From the NCBI GenBank assembly GCA_955652705.1, contig CATPBK010000114.1, forward strand, positions 1 through 58,604: 58,604 nucleotides of DNA. Reading direction: 5' to 3'. Source of the DNA: Candidatus Dormiibacterota bacterium (GTDB lineage Bacteria; Chloroflexota; Dormibacteria; Dormibacterales; Dormibacteraceae). The position numbers and the translations under genes are program-made. Positions 34,979-42,861 of this stretch are shown here, in pieces; within the stretch, counting starts at the first letter, position 1, and each line of letters begins with the position of its first letter. The notes below the pieces were generated by a model. That model saw nothing but the letters and a program-made list of their open reading frames with translations, ran no database searches and had not been told where the DNA came from.

Positions 34979-35656
34979 CTAAAACGGCGTTCTGGCGACA
35001 GTAAGTCCAAGCACTGGACCGCTTCCGGCGGCGCGGAGAGCCGCCGCGCAGGCCTCCAGGGTGGCCCCAGTGGTAGCCACGTCGTCGACCAGGATGACCG
35101 CCTGGCGCCCCAGCGGCGGCCCTTTCCAGGCGAAGGCGCCGCTCACGTTGGTGAGGCGGCGCAGGCGGTCGAGGCCGACCTGGGGCGGCGTGTCACGGGT
35201 CCGCTCGAGGCCGGGCAGGAGAGGCAGCCCGGCCAGCGCGGCGAACCGGTGGGCCAGCAGCTCGGCCTGGTTGTAGCCGCGCCGCCGGCGGCGCCGGGAG
35301 TGGAGCGGAACCCAGGCCACAGCTTCACCGGAGAGTCCGTCGACGGCCAGCCGCTCGGCCAGGAGGAGCGCGAGCGGGGCGGCGAGAGGCTTCCGGCCGC
35401 CGTACTTGAAGCGGTGGATCGCCTTCTCGAGAACCCCTTCGAAAGCGGCTGCCGAGCGGAGGCGGCCCAGCGAGCGGAGGCGGGCGCGGCAGCCACATTC
35501 CCGGCGGACGAACTCGGACTCGGCGCCGCAGCGGAGGCAGAGAGGCTCCCGGAGGCGCCGCGTGGCTTCCCGGCAGTCCGGGCAGTACCAGTCGGAGAAG
35601 CGGTTGCAGCCGCCGCAGCGGGGGGGCAGCAGCACGTCCAGGAAGGCGTCGAGCAC
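34979..35656 (-). CDS. comF: ComF-family phosphoribosyltransferase-like protein
   Basis: From the GTG at 35656 the 225-aa product has an N-terminal zinc finger (PPRCGGC, YCPDC, LCLRCG), then a PRTase fold with YNQAELLA and the PRPP loop VILVDDVATTGATLEAC. ComFC-like proteins take part in DNA uptake. A much longer upstream frame runs through the palindromic element and is not considered coding. Next to hpf-secA-prfB, as in Bacillus, apart from the cpaF insertion. Confidence 0.88.
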   Translation of the reverse strand: MLDAFLDVLLPPRCGGCNRFSDWYCPDCREATRRLREPLCLRCGAESEFVRRECGCRARLRSLGRLRSAAAFEGVLEKAIHRFKYGGRKPLAAPLALLLAERLAVDGLSGEAVAWVPLHSRRRRRRGYNQAELLAHRFAALAGLPLLPGLERTRDTPPQVGLDRLRRLTNVSGAFAWKGPPLGRQAVILVDDVATTGATLEACAAALRAAGSGPVLGLTVARTPF

Positions 35657-35684
35657 GTCCTCGACGCTACTTGGGCGGGCAATA

Positions 35685-35980
35685 GCGCCTGTAAAGCCGT
35701 TACCGGTGGGGGCTCCGCCCCCCCTTCGGCCCCTGGCCTTCGGCCGAGGACCCATCCCGCCTTCGATAAGGCGCGGTGGCCCCGCCACAGCCACCCTACC
35801 TGGGGGGCTCCGCCCCCCCGACAACGCCGGCGTCAAGACTCCGGCTCGCCTGCGCTCGCCCGCCTTTGGCGGTCTTGACCCCGGCGGCGGGCCGCGCTCC
35901 GCACGGCCCTGCCCCCCTTCGGCGCCACCCGGCGCCGCCCCTGGCCTTCGGCCGGGGCCCCGCATCCTGGCTTTAGGCGC
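35685..35980. repeat. 296-bp hairpin-rich palindromic element
   Basis: End arms GCGCCT-GT-AAAGCC (35685-35698) and GGCTTT-AGGCGC (35969-35980) are inverted with a 2-base insertion. Inside: GGGGGCTCCGCCCCC palindromes at about 35707 and 35802, the 16-base repeat CCCCTGGCCTTCGGCC at 35730-35745 and 35938-35953, and GTCAAGAC/GTCTTGAC arms near 35842 and 35871. The right arm runs over the stop of the DUF192 gene. No coding sequence is credible here. Confidence 0.6.
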
Positions 35981-36326
35981 ACTGGAGTTTTAGCTGCTCC
36001 CCGCGAGGTAGCTCGAGCCCGTCCAGCGTGCCGGGCGGAAGCTCGACCACCTTGCGCGCCCCGAACACGATGGGCACGATCCCGTACCAGGCGGGCAGGC
36101 GGCGGTAGACCTTGCGCACCCGGTCCCGCCGGTCCAGGAAGAGGGCGTCGATCGGGAAGCGCATGAAGAGCATGTGGATCCCGTTGCAGGGCTCGATCAA
36201 CATGCCGCGCCCTGGGTCCAGCCCGCGCCGGAACATCAGGCCGAGGCCGCGTCCGAAGAAAGTCCTGGGTTCCTCCAGGGTCTCCGCCAGGACCCGTCCG
36301 CTGGCCGGGTGGACGAGGCTCAGCAC
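35973..36326 (-). CDS. DUF192-family protein
   Basis: From the GTG at 36326 (GAGG 5 bases upstream) the 117-aa product shows the DUF192 pattern: TFFGRGLGLMFRR, GMLIEPCNGIHMLFMRFPIDALFLD (Cys, His and Met of a conserved surface), VRKVYRRLPAW and a final LELPRG. These small beta proteins are of unknown function and often secreted, but no signal peptide is seen here. Palindromic elements flank both ends of the gene. Confidence 0.85.
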   Translation of the reverse strand: MLSLVHPASGRVLAETLEEPRTFFGRGLGLMFRRGLDPGRGMLIEPCNGIHMLFMRFPIDALFLDRRDRVRKVYRRLPAWYGIVPIVFGARKVVELPPGTLDGLELPRGEQLKLQCA

Positions 36327-36335
36327 CGCGCCCTC

Positions 36336-36534
36336 AGCCTTTGGACTCAAGGGTTGCTCCAGCGGATCGCGGCAGGCGGCCGAAGGCCGCCGGTCTGGGC
36401 GTCGCTGCCAAGGCAGGGGTGGCCCGAGGCGGAATGCATCTGAAGATGCCTGAGCACTCGGGCCGGGGCCTCTAACACCGGCAGCGGCGTCCAGAGCCGA
36501 TGAGACGCCGAGCGAATTCGTGAGTCCAAAGGCT
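36336..36534. repeat. 199-bp palindromic element with 14-bp perfect inverted ends
   Basis: AGCCTTTGGACTCA (36336-36349) and TGAGTCCAAAGGCT (36521-36534) are perfect inverted arms. Inside are GGCGGCC-GAA-GGCCGCC (36375-36391), GGCCCGAG/CTCGGGCC (36421-36428/36457-36464) enclosing GCATCT/AGATGC (36436-36449), and an imperfect second-level stem GGCGTCGCTGCC with GGCAGCGGCGTC. As RNA it would form a closed, branched structure. One arm overlaps the stop codon of the DUF2188-like gene; the other lies just upstream of DUF192. Confidence 0.65.
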
Positions 36535-36796
36535 AGCCTTCGGCAGGTTTGCCACCCCACTTCAAGCCGGTTTCCTGGTAGGTACCGTCCGGCCGCCTCC
36601 GGAGTGTTGTCCAGCGGTGGTGCTGAGGCACCTCGGGCGTCTCGTAGACGACCTCTCCCACCTCGATCCAGTCAGGCGCCTGCCCGATCGCGAACTCCAT
36701 GGCCTCGTCATGGGAGCCGAAGTTGCGCTTGCTCTCTTCGCCGACCTGCTCGACGTCCCAGCCCTGGCGATGGACGACCCGGATGAAGTTGGCCAT
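36533..36796 (-). CDS. Small DUF2188-like protein
   Basis: From the ATG at 36796 the 87-aa product reads IRVVHRQGWDVEQVGEESKRNFGSHDEAMEFAIG, the pattern of DUF2188-type proteins (H-x3-GW-x-V, a residue pair, then x-A-x3-A), followed by an extra C-terminal part with two Trp. Function unknown. TAGGAT lies 10 bases before the ATG on the complement, facing a -10 for the divergent hydrolase gene. Confidence 0.65.
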   Translation of the reverse strand: MANFIRVVHRQGWDVEQVGEESKRNFGSHDEAMEFAIGQAPDWIEVGEVVYETPEVPQHHRWTTLRRRPDGTYQETGLKWGGKPAEG

Positions 36797-36806
36797 TGGA
36801 GCCGAA

Positions 36807-36816
36807 ATCCTACTAT
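36807..36816. promoter_or_regulatory. Bidirectional promoter core between DUF2188-like and hydrolase genes
   Basis: ATCCTACTAT contains TACTAT for the plus strand (36811-36816, 7 bases before ATG 36824) and TAGGAT for the minus strand (36812-36807, 10 bases before ATG 36796). Only 27 bases separate the two start codons, so both mRNAs would be leaderless or almost so. Confidence 0.5.
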
Positions 36817-36823
36817 CGCGGAG

Positions 36824-37573
36824 ATGCCGCATTTCGAGAACGAGGGGGTTCGCCTCCACTACGAGCTGCACGGCCCCGAGGACGGCCCGCCCACCCTCTT
36901 CGTCAACGGCTACTGCAGCAACTACCAGGTCAACTGGGTCGGCTCGCGCTGGCAGGAGACGTTCGTCGCCGCCGGCCGCCGCGTCATCGGCCTGGAACCC
37001 CGCGGCCACGGCGGCAGCGACAAGCCTCACGACCCGGCTGCCTACGGGCACCACCTGGTCGCGGACGTGGTGGCCCTCCTCGACCACCTGGACCTCGAGC
37101 GGGCGGACTACGTTGGCTACTCGATGGGCTCTCAGATCGGCCTGCGCACGCTCGTCGACCACCCCGGGCGAGTGCGCAGGGCCGTGCTGGCGGGCCTTGG
37201 CAAGCACGGCCTGCGCGGGATCGGGCCCTCGGCCGACACCGTGGCGCGCCGGCTGCGTGGCGATGCGTCCGTCGACGATCCGATCGCGGTCATGTTCCAT
37301 GACTTCGCGGTACGCGTGCCGGGCAACGACCTGGAGGCGCTGGCTTGCCTGGCGCTCGGGTCCGACTCCCCGCTCACAGCCAAAATGCTCGCCGGAATCC
37401 AGACGCCGGTCCTGGTCGCCGTGGGCAGTGAGGACCCGATCGCCCGGGGCGCCAAGGAGCTGGCCGAGATGATCCCGGGCGCCGTCTACTTCGAGGTGCC
37501 CGGCCGCGACCACGCTACGGCGGTGCCGGCGCGAGCGCTGAAGGAGCGGGCGCTGGAGTTCCTCTCGAAGTAA
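36824..37573 (+). CDS. Alpha/beta hydrolase
   Basis: The 249-aa product has the oxyanion region LFVNGYCSNYQVNW, GLEPRGHGGSDKP, nucleophile elbow VGYSMGSQIGL (Ser), acidic residue in VGSEDPIA and the catalytic His in PGRDHATAV. It resembles esterases/haloperoxidase-like hydrolases; substrate unknown. Its 3' end overlaps the convergent GT87-like gene by 59 bases. Confidence 0.9.
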   Translation: MPHFENEGVRLHYELHGPEDGPPTLFVNGYCSNYQVNWVGSRWQETFVAAGRRVIGLEPRGHGGSDKPHDPAAYGHHLVADVVALLDHLDLERADYVGYSMGSQIGLRTLVDHPGRVRRAVLAGLGKHGLRGIGPSADTVARRLRGDASVDDPIAVMFHDFAVRVPGNDLEALACLALGSDSPLTAKMLAGIQTPVLVAVGSEDPIARGAKELAEMIPGAVYFEVPGRDHATAVPARALKERALEFLSK

Positions 37574-38732
37574 CGGCGAGCGACACCACGAGCGTCACCT
37601 CGAAGACCACGACCGGCCACCCGAAGGCGAGCGAGAACCAACCAGCCAGCCAGCCAGCCGCCAGCACGGCCAGGACCCAGGCCGGCTGGGGCCGGCGCAG
37701 CATCAACCAGACCGGTACCAACAGGATGGTGAAGTCGCTCGCCGTCAGATAGTGGTTGGTAAGCAGCGAGCCAGCCACGCCGAGCGCGATCGCGCTCCCA
37801 GCGTCGCCCCGGTGAGCTCGCGCGACCAGCAGCGTTGCTATTGCCACCACTAAAACCGCGACCACCCAGGGCCAACCGTCTCCTACCAGTGGGGTCAGCG
37901 ACCAGCGTTGGAAGTAGGCGTCCGTGAACAGGCTTCCCGCCAGGAGGCGGTAATTGCTGAGGCCGTGCATTCCCAGGCTGGCTAGGGAGAGGGCGGTCAG
38001 CGCCGCGCCAGCCGCGGCCGCCGCCAGGAACGCGCGCCGGTAGCCAGCCGCGAGAAGCGCCAGCGGCACGAGGAGCGCCAGCTGCGGTTTCAGTGCGATG
38101 GTGCTGAGGAGCAGGCCCGCGGCCACCTCTCGACGGCGCCGCAAAAACAGCCAGGAACCGGCCAGCGATACCGCGACCAAGGGGCCCAGCTGGCCATAGG
38201 CGATCGCCACGAAGGTCGGCAGAAAGCCCAGCGCAAGGCCCAGGTAAATGCCCCGGGTGAGCAGGTCGCGCGGCGCCAGCAGCAACGCCGCCGCGACCAG
38301 GCAGGCGAACACGAGTCCCACCCAGGGCACGTAAGCGACGGGGGCGGGCAGGGTGGTCAGAGGCGCCATCAGCCAGGCCACCGGCGGCGGGTTCACGAAG
38401 GGAAACCAGCGCACCTCCGGGCCGGCCGGCCAGGCCGCCTGCACCGCCGCCCGCTGGAGGTCGGGATCGTAGATGTGGCTCCAGCCATGACGCAGCCCGA
38501 TCGTGGCAGCCGCGTAGAAAAGCCGGAAGTCGTTCCAGGCCAGCCCGCGCGGGATCCAGGAGGCGTACTGGTAGGCGTTGTAGAGGGTCAGCTCGACGAG
38601 GCCGACGAGGAGCCCGACCTTTAAGAGGGTCGTGGACTGTGGCGGCGGGACACCCAGCAGCCCGAAGGGCCCATCGGGCCGGTCGCCCAGACCGTCAGTG
38701 CCTAGGATGGGGTGGCGCGGCGAGGAGCGCAT
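37515..38732 (-). CDS. GT87/DUF2029-like polyprenyl-phosphate sugar transferase (GT-C)
   Basis: The 405-aa product has about ten membrane segments and an early external loop with WNDFRLFYAA, the position of the acidic GT-C catalytic residue, plus WFPFVNPPPVAWLMAP as in DUF2029/GT87 mannosyltransferases. It would use a polyprenyl-phosphate sugar to extend a cell-envelope glycan. ATG at 38732; the first 35 residues are Pro/Gly-rich and could be trimmed. The C-terminus (Ala-Pro tail) lies in the overlap with the hydrolase gene. Confidence 0.75.
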   Translation of the reverse strand: MRSSPRHPILGTDGLGDRPDGPFGLLGVPPPQSTTLLKVGLLVGLVELTLYNAYQYASWIPRGLAWNDFRLFYAAATIGLRHGWSHIYDPDLQRAAVQAAWPAGPEVRWFPFVNPPPVAWLMAPLTTLPAPVAYVPWVGLVFACLVAAALLLAPRDLLTRGIYLGLALGFLPTFVAIAYGQLGPLVAVSLAGSWLFLRRRREVAAGLLLSTIALKPQLALLVPLALLAAGYRRAFLAAAAAGAALTALSLASLGMHGLSNYRLLAGSLFTDAYFQRWSLTPLVGDGWPWVVAVLVVAIATLLVARAHRGDAGSAIALGVAGSLLTNHYLTASDFTILLVPVWLMLRRPQPAWVLAVLAAGWLAGWFSLAFGWPVVVFEVTLVVSLAVTSRGTPAPAPSALAPAPP

Positions 38733-38843
38733 CCAAGATGCGTGACGGAGCGCGCCGGGCCCCCAGACAACGGCATCAGCGTCCGAAGGGCGCCCGGCGG
38801 AAATGGGCGGCCGGATGCCGATGGTCCGCCGCCACTATCCACG

Positions 38844-39353
38844 TCAGTTGTGCCTCGTGTAGCGAACGCGCCGCCGAGTCCGCTGGACCGTGGCGTCCTT
38901 GGGGACGATGCTGATGGAGCCGTCGGACTCGAGGACTGCGAGCTTGACATCCTTGACGTCATCGACGCCATGCTCCCGCATGGCCATCTCGCATTCCTCG
39001 CGGTCGACGCCCTCGCGCCGCAAGGCACCCACCAGGTACTTGCCCTCCTGGATGATGACGGCCGGTGACGGCGAGAGCAGCCGGTGGAAGAACTGCACGC
39101 CGTCGAGCCGCGCCACGACCAGGTTCACGGCCAGCAGCGAAAGCACGATGATCAGGCCGCCGAGAAGCGAGGAATCGGGGCCGGTCACCGCCGGCTGGAC
39201 GGAGTTGGCGACGAGCAGGACCAGCACCAGGTCGAAGAGCGTGAACTGGCCGACCTCGCGCTTTCCGAAGAGGCGCAGGCCGACCAAGAGCGCGGTATAG
39301 ATGACGACAGCACGGACGACGAGCTCCCACCAGGCAACTCCAAGATGGAACAA
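38844..39353 (-). CDS. DUF421-domain membrane protein (YetF-like)
   Basis: The 169-aa product has three membrane segments (about 8-28, 35-58, 62-82) with the RLFGKREVGQFTLFDLVLVLLVANSVQPA signature of YetF/DUF421, then a small cytosolic domain (PAVIIQEGKYL ... DVKLAVLESDGSISI). Function unknown; linked in Bacillus to spore or stress proteins. It follows tadC by 29 bases and may be in the same transcript. Confidence 0.9.
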   Translation of the reverse strand: MFHLGVAWWELVVRAVVIYTALLVGLRLFGKREVGQFTLFDLVLVLLVANSVQPAVTGPDSSLLGGLIIVLSLLAVNLVVARLDGVQFFHRLLSPSPAVIIQEGKYLVGALRREGVDREECEMAMREHGVDDVKDVKLAVLESDGSISIVPKDATVQRTRRRVRYTRHN

Positions 39354-39382
39354 CGCTTAGCCGAAGCTCTCTGGGCGGCGGG

Positions 39383-40315
39383 CTAGCCGCCGTGCTGGAC
39401 TTTCAGGATGATCAGGGCGGCCGGCCCGAGCAGGATCAGCCAGAGCGTTGGGAAGATGCAGCCGACCATCGGCAACATCATCTTGAGCGAGGCCTGGGCG
39501 GCCAGTTCCTCCGCCCGCTGGCGGCGGCGCCGCCGCATCTCCTCGGACTGGAGGCGCAGGATCTTCGCCAAGCCGACACCCATCTGCTCCGACTGAATCA
39601 CGGCCTGCGTGAAGTTGTGGAGGTCATCCACGCCGCAGCGCCGCCCCATGTCGTCCAGAGCCTCCAGCCGAGGCCGCCCGAGCCGGACCTCCTGAAGCAC
39701 GATGTTGAACTCGTCGGAGAGCGCGTTGTGGAACTTCGAGGTCAGTCGTTGCAGCGCCTGGTCGAAGCCGAGGCCGGCCTCCACTGCGATTGTCAGCAGG
39801 TCCATCGCGTCCGGCAAAGCGAGCTGGATTTCCTTACGCCGGCCGCGAACCTTGCTGTTCAGCCAGAAGTTGGGGGCGACGAACCCGATGATCGCCCCGA
39901 AGGCCGCGGACAGCGCCAGCAGCACCGGGTTTTGGAAGAGCAGCCCGATGAGCAGCCCGATGATGAACAGGACGATGGCCGACCCGTAGCGGAGCGCGGT
40001 GAAGTCGGATGGCGAGAGGTTGCCAGGCCGGCCGGCCAGGTTGAGCTTGTTCTGAAGGTCCTGGCGCGCCCTCTCGGGCGTCCGATCGGCGAGATATTTG
40101 CCGAAACGCTCGATCATCGGCCGGATGAACCGCTCTTCAAACGGTTTCTGGAGCTCGACCTCGTCGAGCGTCAGCGGGCGGTTGCCGGCGAAGGCCTGCA
40201 GGCGCTCCTGCACGAGGTCGCCGGATGCAGAGCTGCGACTGCCCATGTACATGCCCCAGAAGAAGAGAAAGACGCCGGCGCCGCCGACGATCGCGAGCAG
40301 GTAGAAGGTGGGCAT
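39383..40315 (-). CDS. tadC: Tad pilus inner-membrane protein TadC (T2SF)
   Basis: The 310-aa product has an N-terminal membrane segment, a central T2SF domain (LPDAMDLLTIAVEAGLGFDQALQRL ... LEALDDMGRRCGVDDLHNF) and two C-terminal membrane segments. It forms the platform on which CpaF works. It follows tadB by 3 bases. Confidence 0.93.
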   Translation of the reverse strand: MPTFYLLAIVGGAGVFLFFWGMYMGSRSSASGDLVQERLQAFAGNRPLTLDEVELQKPFEERFIRPMIERFGKYLADRTPERARQDLQNKLNLAGRPGNLSPSDFTALRYGSAIVLFIIGLLIGLLFQNPVLLALSAAFGAIIGFVAPNFWLNSKVRGRRKEIQLALPDAMDLLTIAVEAGLGFDQALQRLTSKFHNALSDEFNIVLQEVRLGRPRLEALDDMGRRCGVDDLHNFTQAVIQSEQMGVGLAKILRLQSEEMRRRRRQRAEELAAQASLKMMLPMVGCIFPTLWLILLGPAALIILKVQHGG

Positions 40316-40318
40316 TTC

Positions 40319-41299
40319 TTAGACCTCGATCGCCGTAACGCGGCTCATGACCAGGTTGCCGAGGAAGATCATGAACGCCGCCACCGCGATGATGATCCAG
40401 CCGATCGCGTTCTGCGTCATCGGCTGGAAGTAGCTGGGAGTGGCGAAGTACATGAAGATCGCCAGGATGATCGGGAGGCCCGTGATTAGCCGGCCAGAGG
40501 CCCTGGCGCTGGCGGTCAGCGTCGAGATCTGGCCCTTGATGCGGACCCGCTCCCGGATCGTGAACGCGATGTTGTCGAGGATCTCGGCCAGGTTGCCGCC
40601 GATCTGGCGATGGATGGCCACCGCCGTAACCATCAGGTCGAGGTCGTCGGACTCGATCCGCTTGACCATGTTGGCCAGCGACTCCTCGACCGTGCTGCCC
40701 AGGTTCATCTCTCGAACCGCTCGAGAGAACTCCTCCGCGATGGGCGGGGCCGCGTTCTTGGCGACGGTGTCAACAGCTTGCGCGAACGAGTAGCCGGCCT
40801 TGAGCGCGTTGGAGAGGAGGAGCAGGGTGTCACCGAGCTGGTTGTTGAATGCCTTGAGACGGCGCCGCTGGCGGAACTTCACGTAAAGACCGGGGACGAA
40901 GTAGCCCGCGATCGCCATCACGATGAACTGGATCCCGAACCCGAAGCGGAGCAGCCCGATCAGGCCCAGGAAGACCACGATCCCGACCTGGATCATGAAG
41001 TACTCGGAAGTGCGCAGCTTCAAGTCGGCCTTGGCCAACTGCTCGGTCAGCGTCGGACGCCCCTTCTTCGCCCCCCGCGCGGCGAGGCGATCGGCGGCCG
41101 GCTGGAAGACGCGCGCCAGGCCCTCCCGGAAGTCGGCCGGCGGCGGCTGACCCATCGTGGCCGCGCCGTCGAGGACTCCATACTGCGCGAGTCGCGATTG
41201 GAACTCCTCGGCGGAGCGTCGCCGCTGGGCGAGGCCGACGAATATCGCGAGCATGCCGATGCCCCCGATGACAGCCAGGGCGAGGTGCGGAATGTCCAT
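40319..41299 (-). CDS. tadB: Tad pilus inner-membrane protein TadB (T2SF)
   Basis: The 326-aa product has the T2SF domain (LLLLSNALKAGYSFAQAVDTVAK ... LMVTAVAIHRQIGGNLAEILDN) and four membrane segments. It pairs with TadC as the pilus platform. It follows the main cpaF gene by 31 bases. Confidence 0.93.
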   Translation of the reverse strand: MDIPHLALAVIGGIGMLAIFVGLAQRRRSAEEFQSRLAQYGVLDGAATMGQPPPADFREGLARVFQPAADRLAARGAKKGRPTLTEQLAKADLKLRTSEYFMIQVGIVVFLGLIGLLRFGFGIQFIVMAIAGYFVPGLYVKFRQRRRLKAFNNQLGDTLLLLSNALKAGYSFAQAVDTVAKNAAPPIAEEFSRAVREMNLGSTVEESLANMVKRIESDDLDLMVTAVAIHRQIGGNLAEILDNIAFTIRERVRIKGQISTLTASARASGRLITGLPIILAIFMYFATPSYFQPMTQNAIGWIIIAVAAFMIFLGNLVMSRVTAIEV

Positions 41300-41330
41300 C
41301 AGGGTGCCTGCCTCCTAACCATTGCTTGAC

Positions 41331-42851
41331 TCAGTAGAGGTCCTCTTCACGAGGCTCCTTGGTGGGCTCGAAGATGTCGTCCGGAATTTCCTCGCCCATG
41401 CTCCGCATGTGCTCGAGCCGGATCGGCTTGATGCCCGTCGCCGTGTGGTAACCGACAGCCTTGCCGTCGCGCAGGCCGGTCTGCTTGAAAACAAAAATCT
41501 CCTCGTAGGTCAGCTCGCCGTCTTCGATACCGGTAATCTCCGCGATGCTGACGATCTTGCGGGGACCGCCGCGCAGACGCTGCTGCTGGACGATGTAGTG
41601 CACCGCCGAGGCCATCTGGTCGCGGATCGCGCGCGAAGGCAGGTCGGCGCCCGCCATCAACACCAGCGTCTCGAGGCGGCCGATCGCCTCGCGCGGGCTG
41701 TTCGCGTGCAGGGTGGACATGGAGCCTTCGTGGCCGGTGTTCATCGCCTGGAGCATGTCCAGGGCCTCCCCTCCACGGCACTCGCCGACGATGATCCGGT
41801 CGGGGCGCATCCGGAGGCAGTTCTTGACCAGCTCCCGAATCGGCACCGCGCCCTTGCCTTCGACGTTGGCGGGGCGAGACTCGAGCGTGATCACGTGGTC
41901 CTGCTGGAGCTGCAGCTCAGCGGCATCCTCGCACGTGATGACGCGCTCCTCGACCGGGATGAAGGACGACAGGATGTTGAGGAGCGTGGTCTTGCCGGAA
42001 CCGGTGCCACCTGAGACGAGGACGTTGAGCCGGGAACGGACCGCCGCCTCCATGAAGCTGTTCATCGCTTCGGTGCTGCTTCTGAACTTGATCAGGTCGG
42101 CCACGCCCATCTTCTCTTTGGAGAACTTCCGGATGGTCATGCACGGGCCCTTGAGCGCCAGCGGCGGGATGATCACGTTGACGCGGGAACCGTCCTTCAA
42201 GCGAGCGTCGGCCATCGGCGACGACTCGTCGACGCGCCGGCCGACGCTGGAGACGACGCGGTCGATAACGCGCATCAGCTGCTTGTCGTTTTCGAAAGTC
42301 ACGTCCGAGAGCATCGGCACGCCCTTGCGCTCGATGTAGATCTGCTTCGGGTGGTTGATCATGATCTCGGTGATGTCCCGGTCGTTGAGGAGGACCTCCA
42401 GCGGCCCCAGACCGAGGATGTCGTCCATCAGCGACTCGATCAGGCGCTCCTTGTCGGGGCGCGTCAGTGTCAGGCCCGAGTTGCGCACGTACTCGTCGGT
42501 GAGCTCGACGATCTTCTCGCGTACGAACTCCCGGTCGGTGACGTCGATCTTGTTGGCGTACTGCTCGAGCAGCTTGGCGTGGACCGCGGTCTTGGCGGCC
42601 GCAAACTGCGGCGTGACGCCGATCGCACCGCCCGCGGCGGCGGCCCGTTCAGTCAGGCCACTGGTAGCCTTCGGCGGCTCGCCGGCTTTCGGCGGCTCGG
42701 AGGCCTTCGGCGGCGGTGCAGGCGGCGGCGGCGCGATCGTTGGTCCGTTGCCGGAGGGCACGACCGGCGGCGGCGCCACCGTGGCGCCCGCTGCAGAGCC
42801 GCTCTGGCGCTGCTGGAGGTTGGCCTGGTTGACGCGATCTAGGAGACCCAT
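41331..42851 (-). CDS. cpaF: Tad pilus assembly ATPase CpaF/TadA
   Basis: The 506-aa product has a Pro/Ala-rich N-terminal extension (residues 1-75), a helical N-domain, then the ATPase core: Walker A SGGTGSGKTT, EERVITCEDAAELQLQ, RIIVGECRGGEALDMLQ and HANSPREAIGRLETLVLM. It hydrolyses ATP to assemble Flp pilin. Second CpaF of the window; this one sits in the pilus operon between cpaE and tadB. Confidence 0.95.
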   Translation of the reverse strand: MGLLDRVNQANLQQRQSGSAAGATVAPPPVVPSGNGPTIAPPPPAPPPKASEPPKAGEPPKATSGLTERAAAAGGAIGVTPQFAAAKTAVHAKLLEQYANKIDVTDREFVREKIVELTDEYVRNSGLTLTRPDKERLIESLMDDILGLGPLEVLLNDRDITEIMINHPKQIYIERKGVPMLSDVTFENDKQLMRVIDRVVSSVGRRVDESSPMADARLKDGSRVNVIIPPLALKGPCMTIRKFSKEKMGVADLIKFRSSTEAMNSFMEAAVRSRLNVLVSGGTGSGKTTLLNILSSFIPVEERVITCEDAAELQLQQDHVITLESRPANVEGKGAVPIRELVKNCLRMRPDRIIVGECRGGEALDMLQAMNTGHEGSMSTLHANSPREAIGRLETLVLMAGADLPSRAIRDQMASAVHYIVQQQRLRGGPRKIVSIAEITGIEDGELTYEEIFVFKQTGLRDGKAVGYHTATGIKPIRLEHMRSMGEEIPDDIFEPTKEPREEDLY

Positions 42852-42861
42852 GTCATGAACC

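Noticed and set aside
34979-35965. Long ComF frame extending through the hairpin-rich block
   Set aside because: The extra N-terminal residues are Gly/Arg/Pro repeats translated from palindromic DNA; the family N-terminus begins at GTG 35656.
35660-35980. CRISPR array
   Set aside because: Repeats here are palindromic, irregularly spaced and differ in length; no regular repeat-spacer pattern and no cas genes in the window.
36533-37513. Long minus-strand frame ending in the DUF2188-like protein
   Set aside because: Only the last 87 codons look like a protein; the rest is opposite the alpha/beta hydrolase gene, which has a complete catalytic triad.
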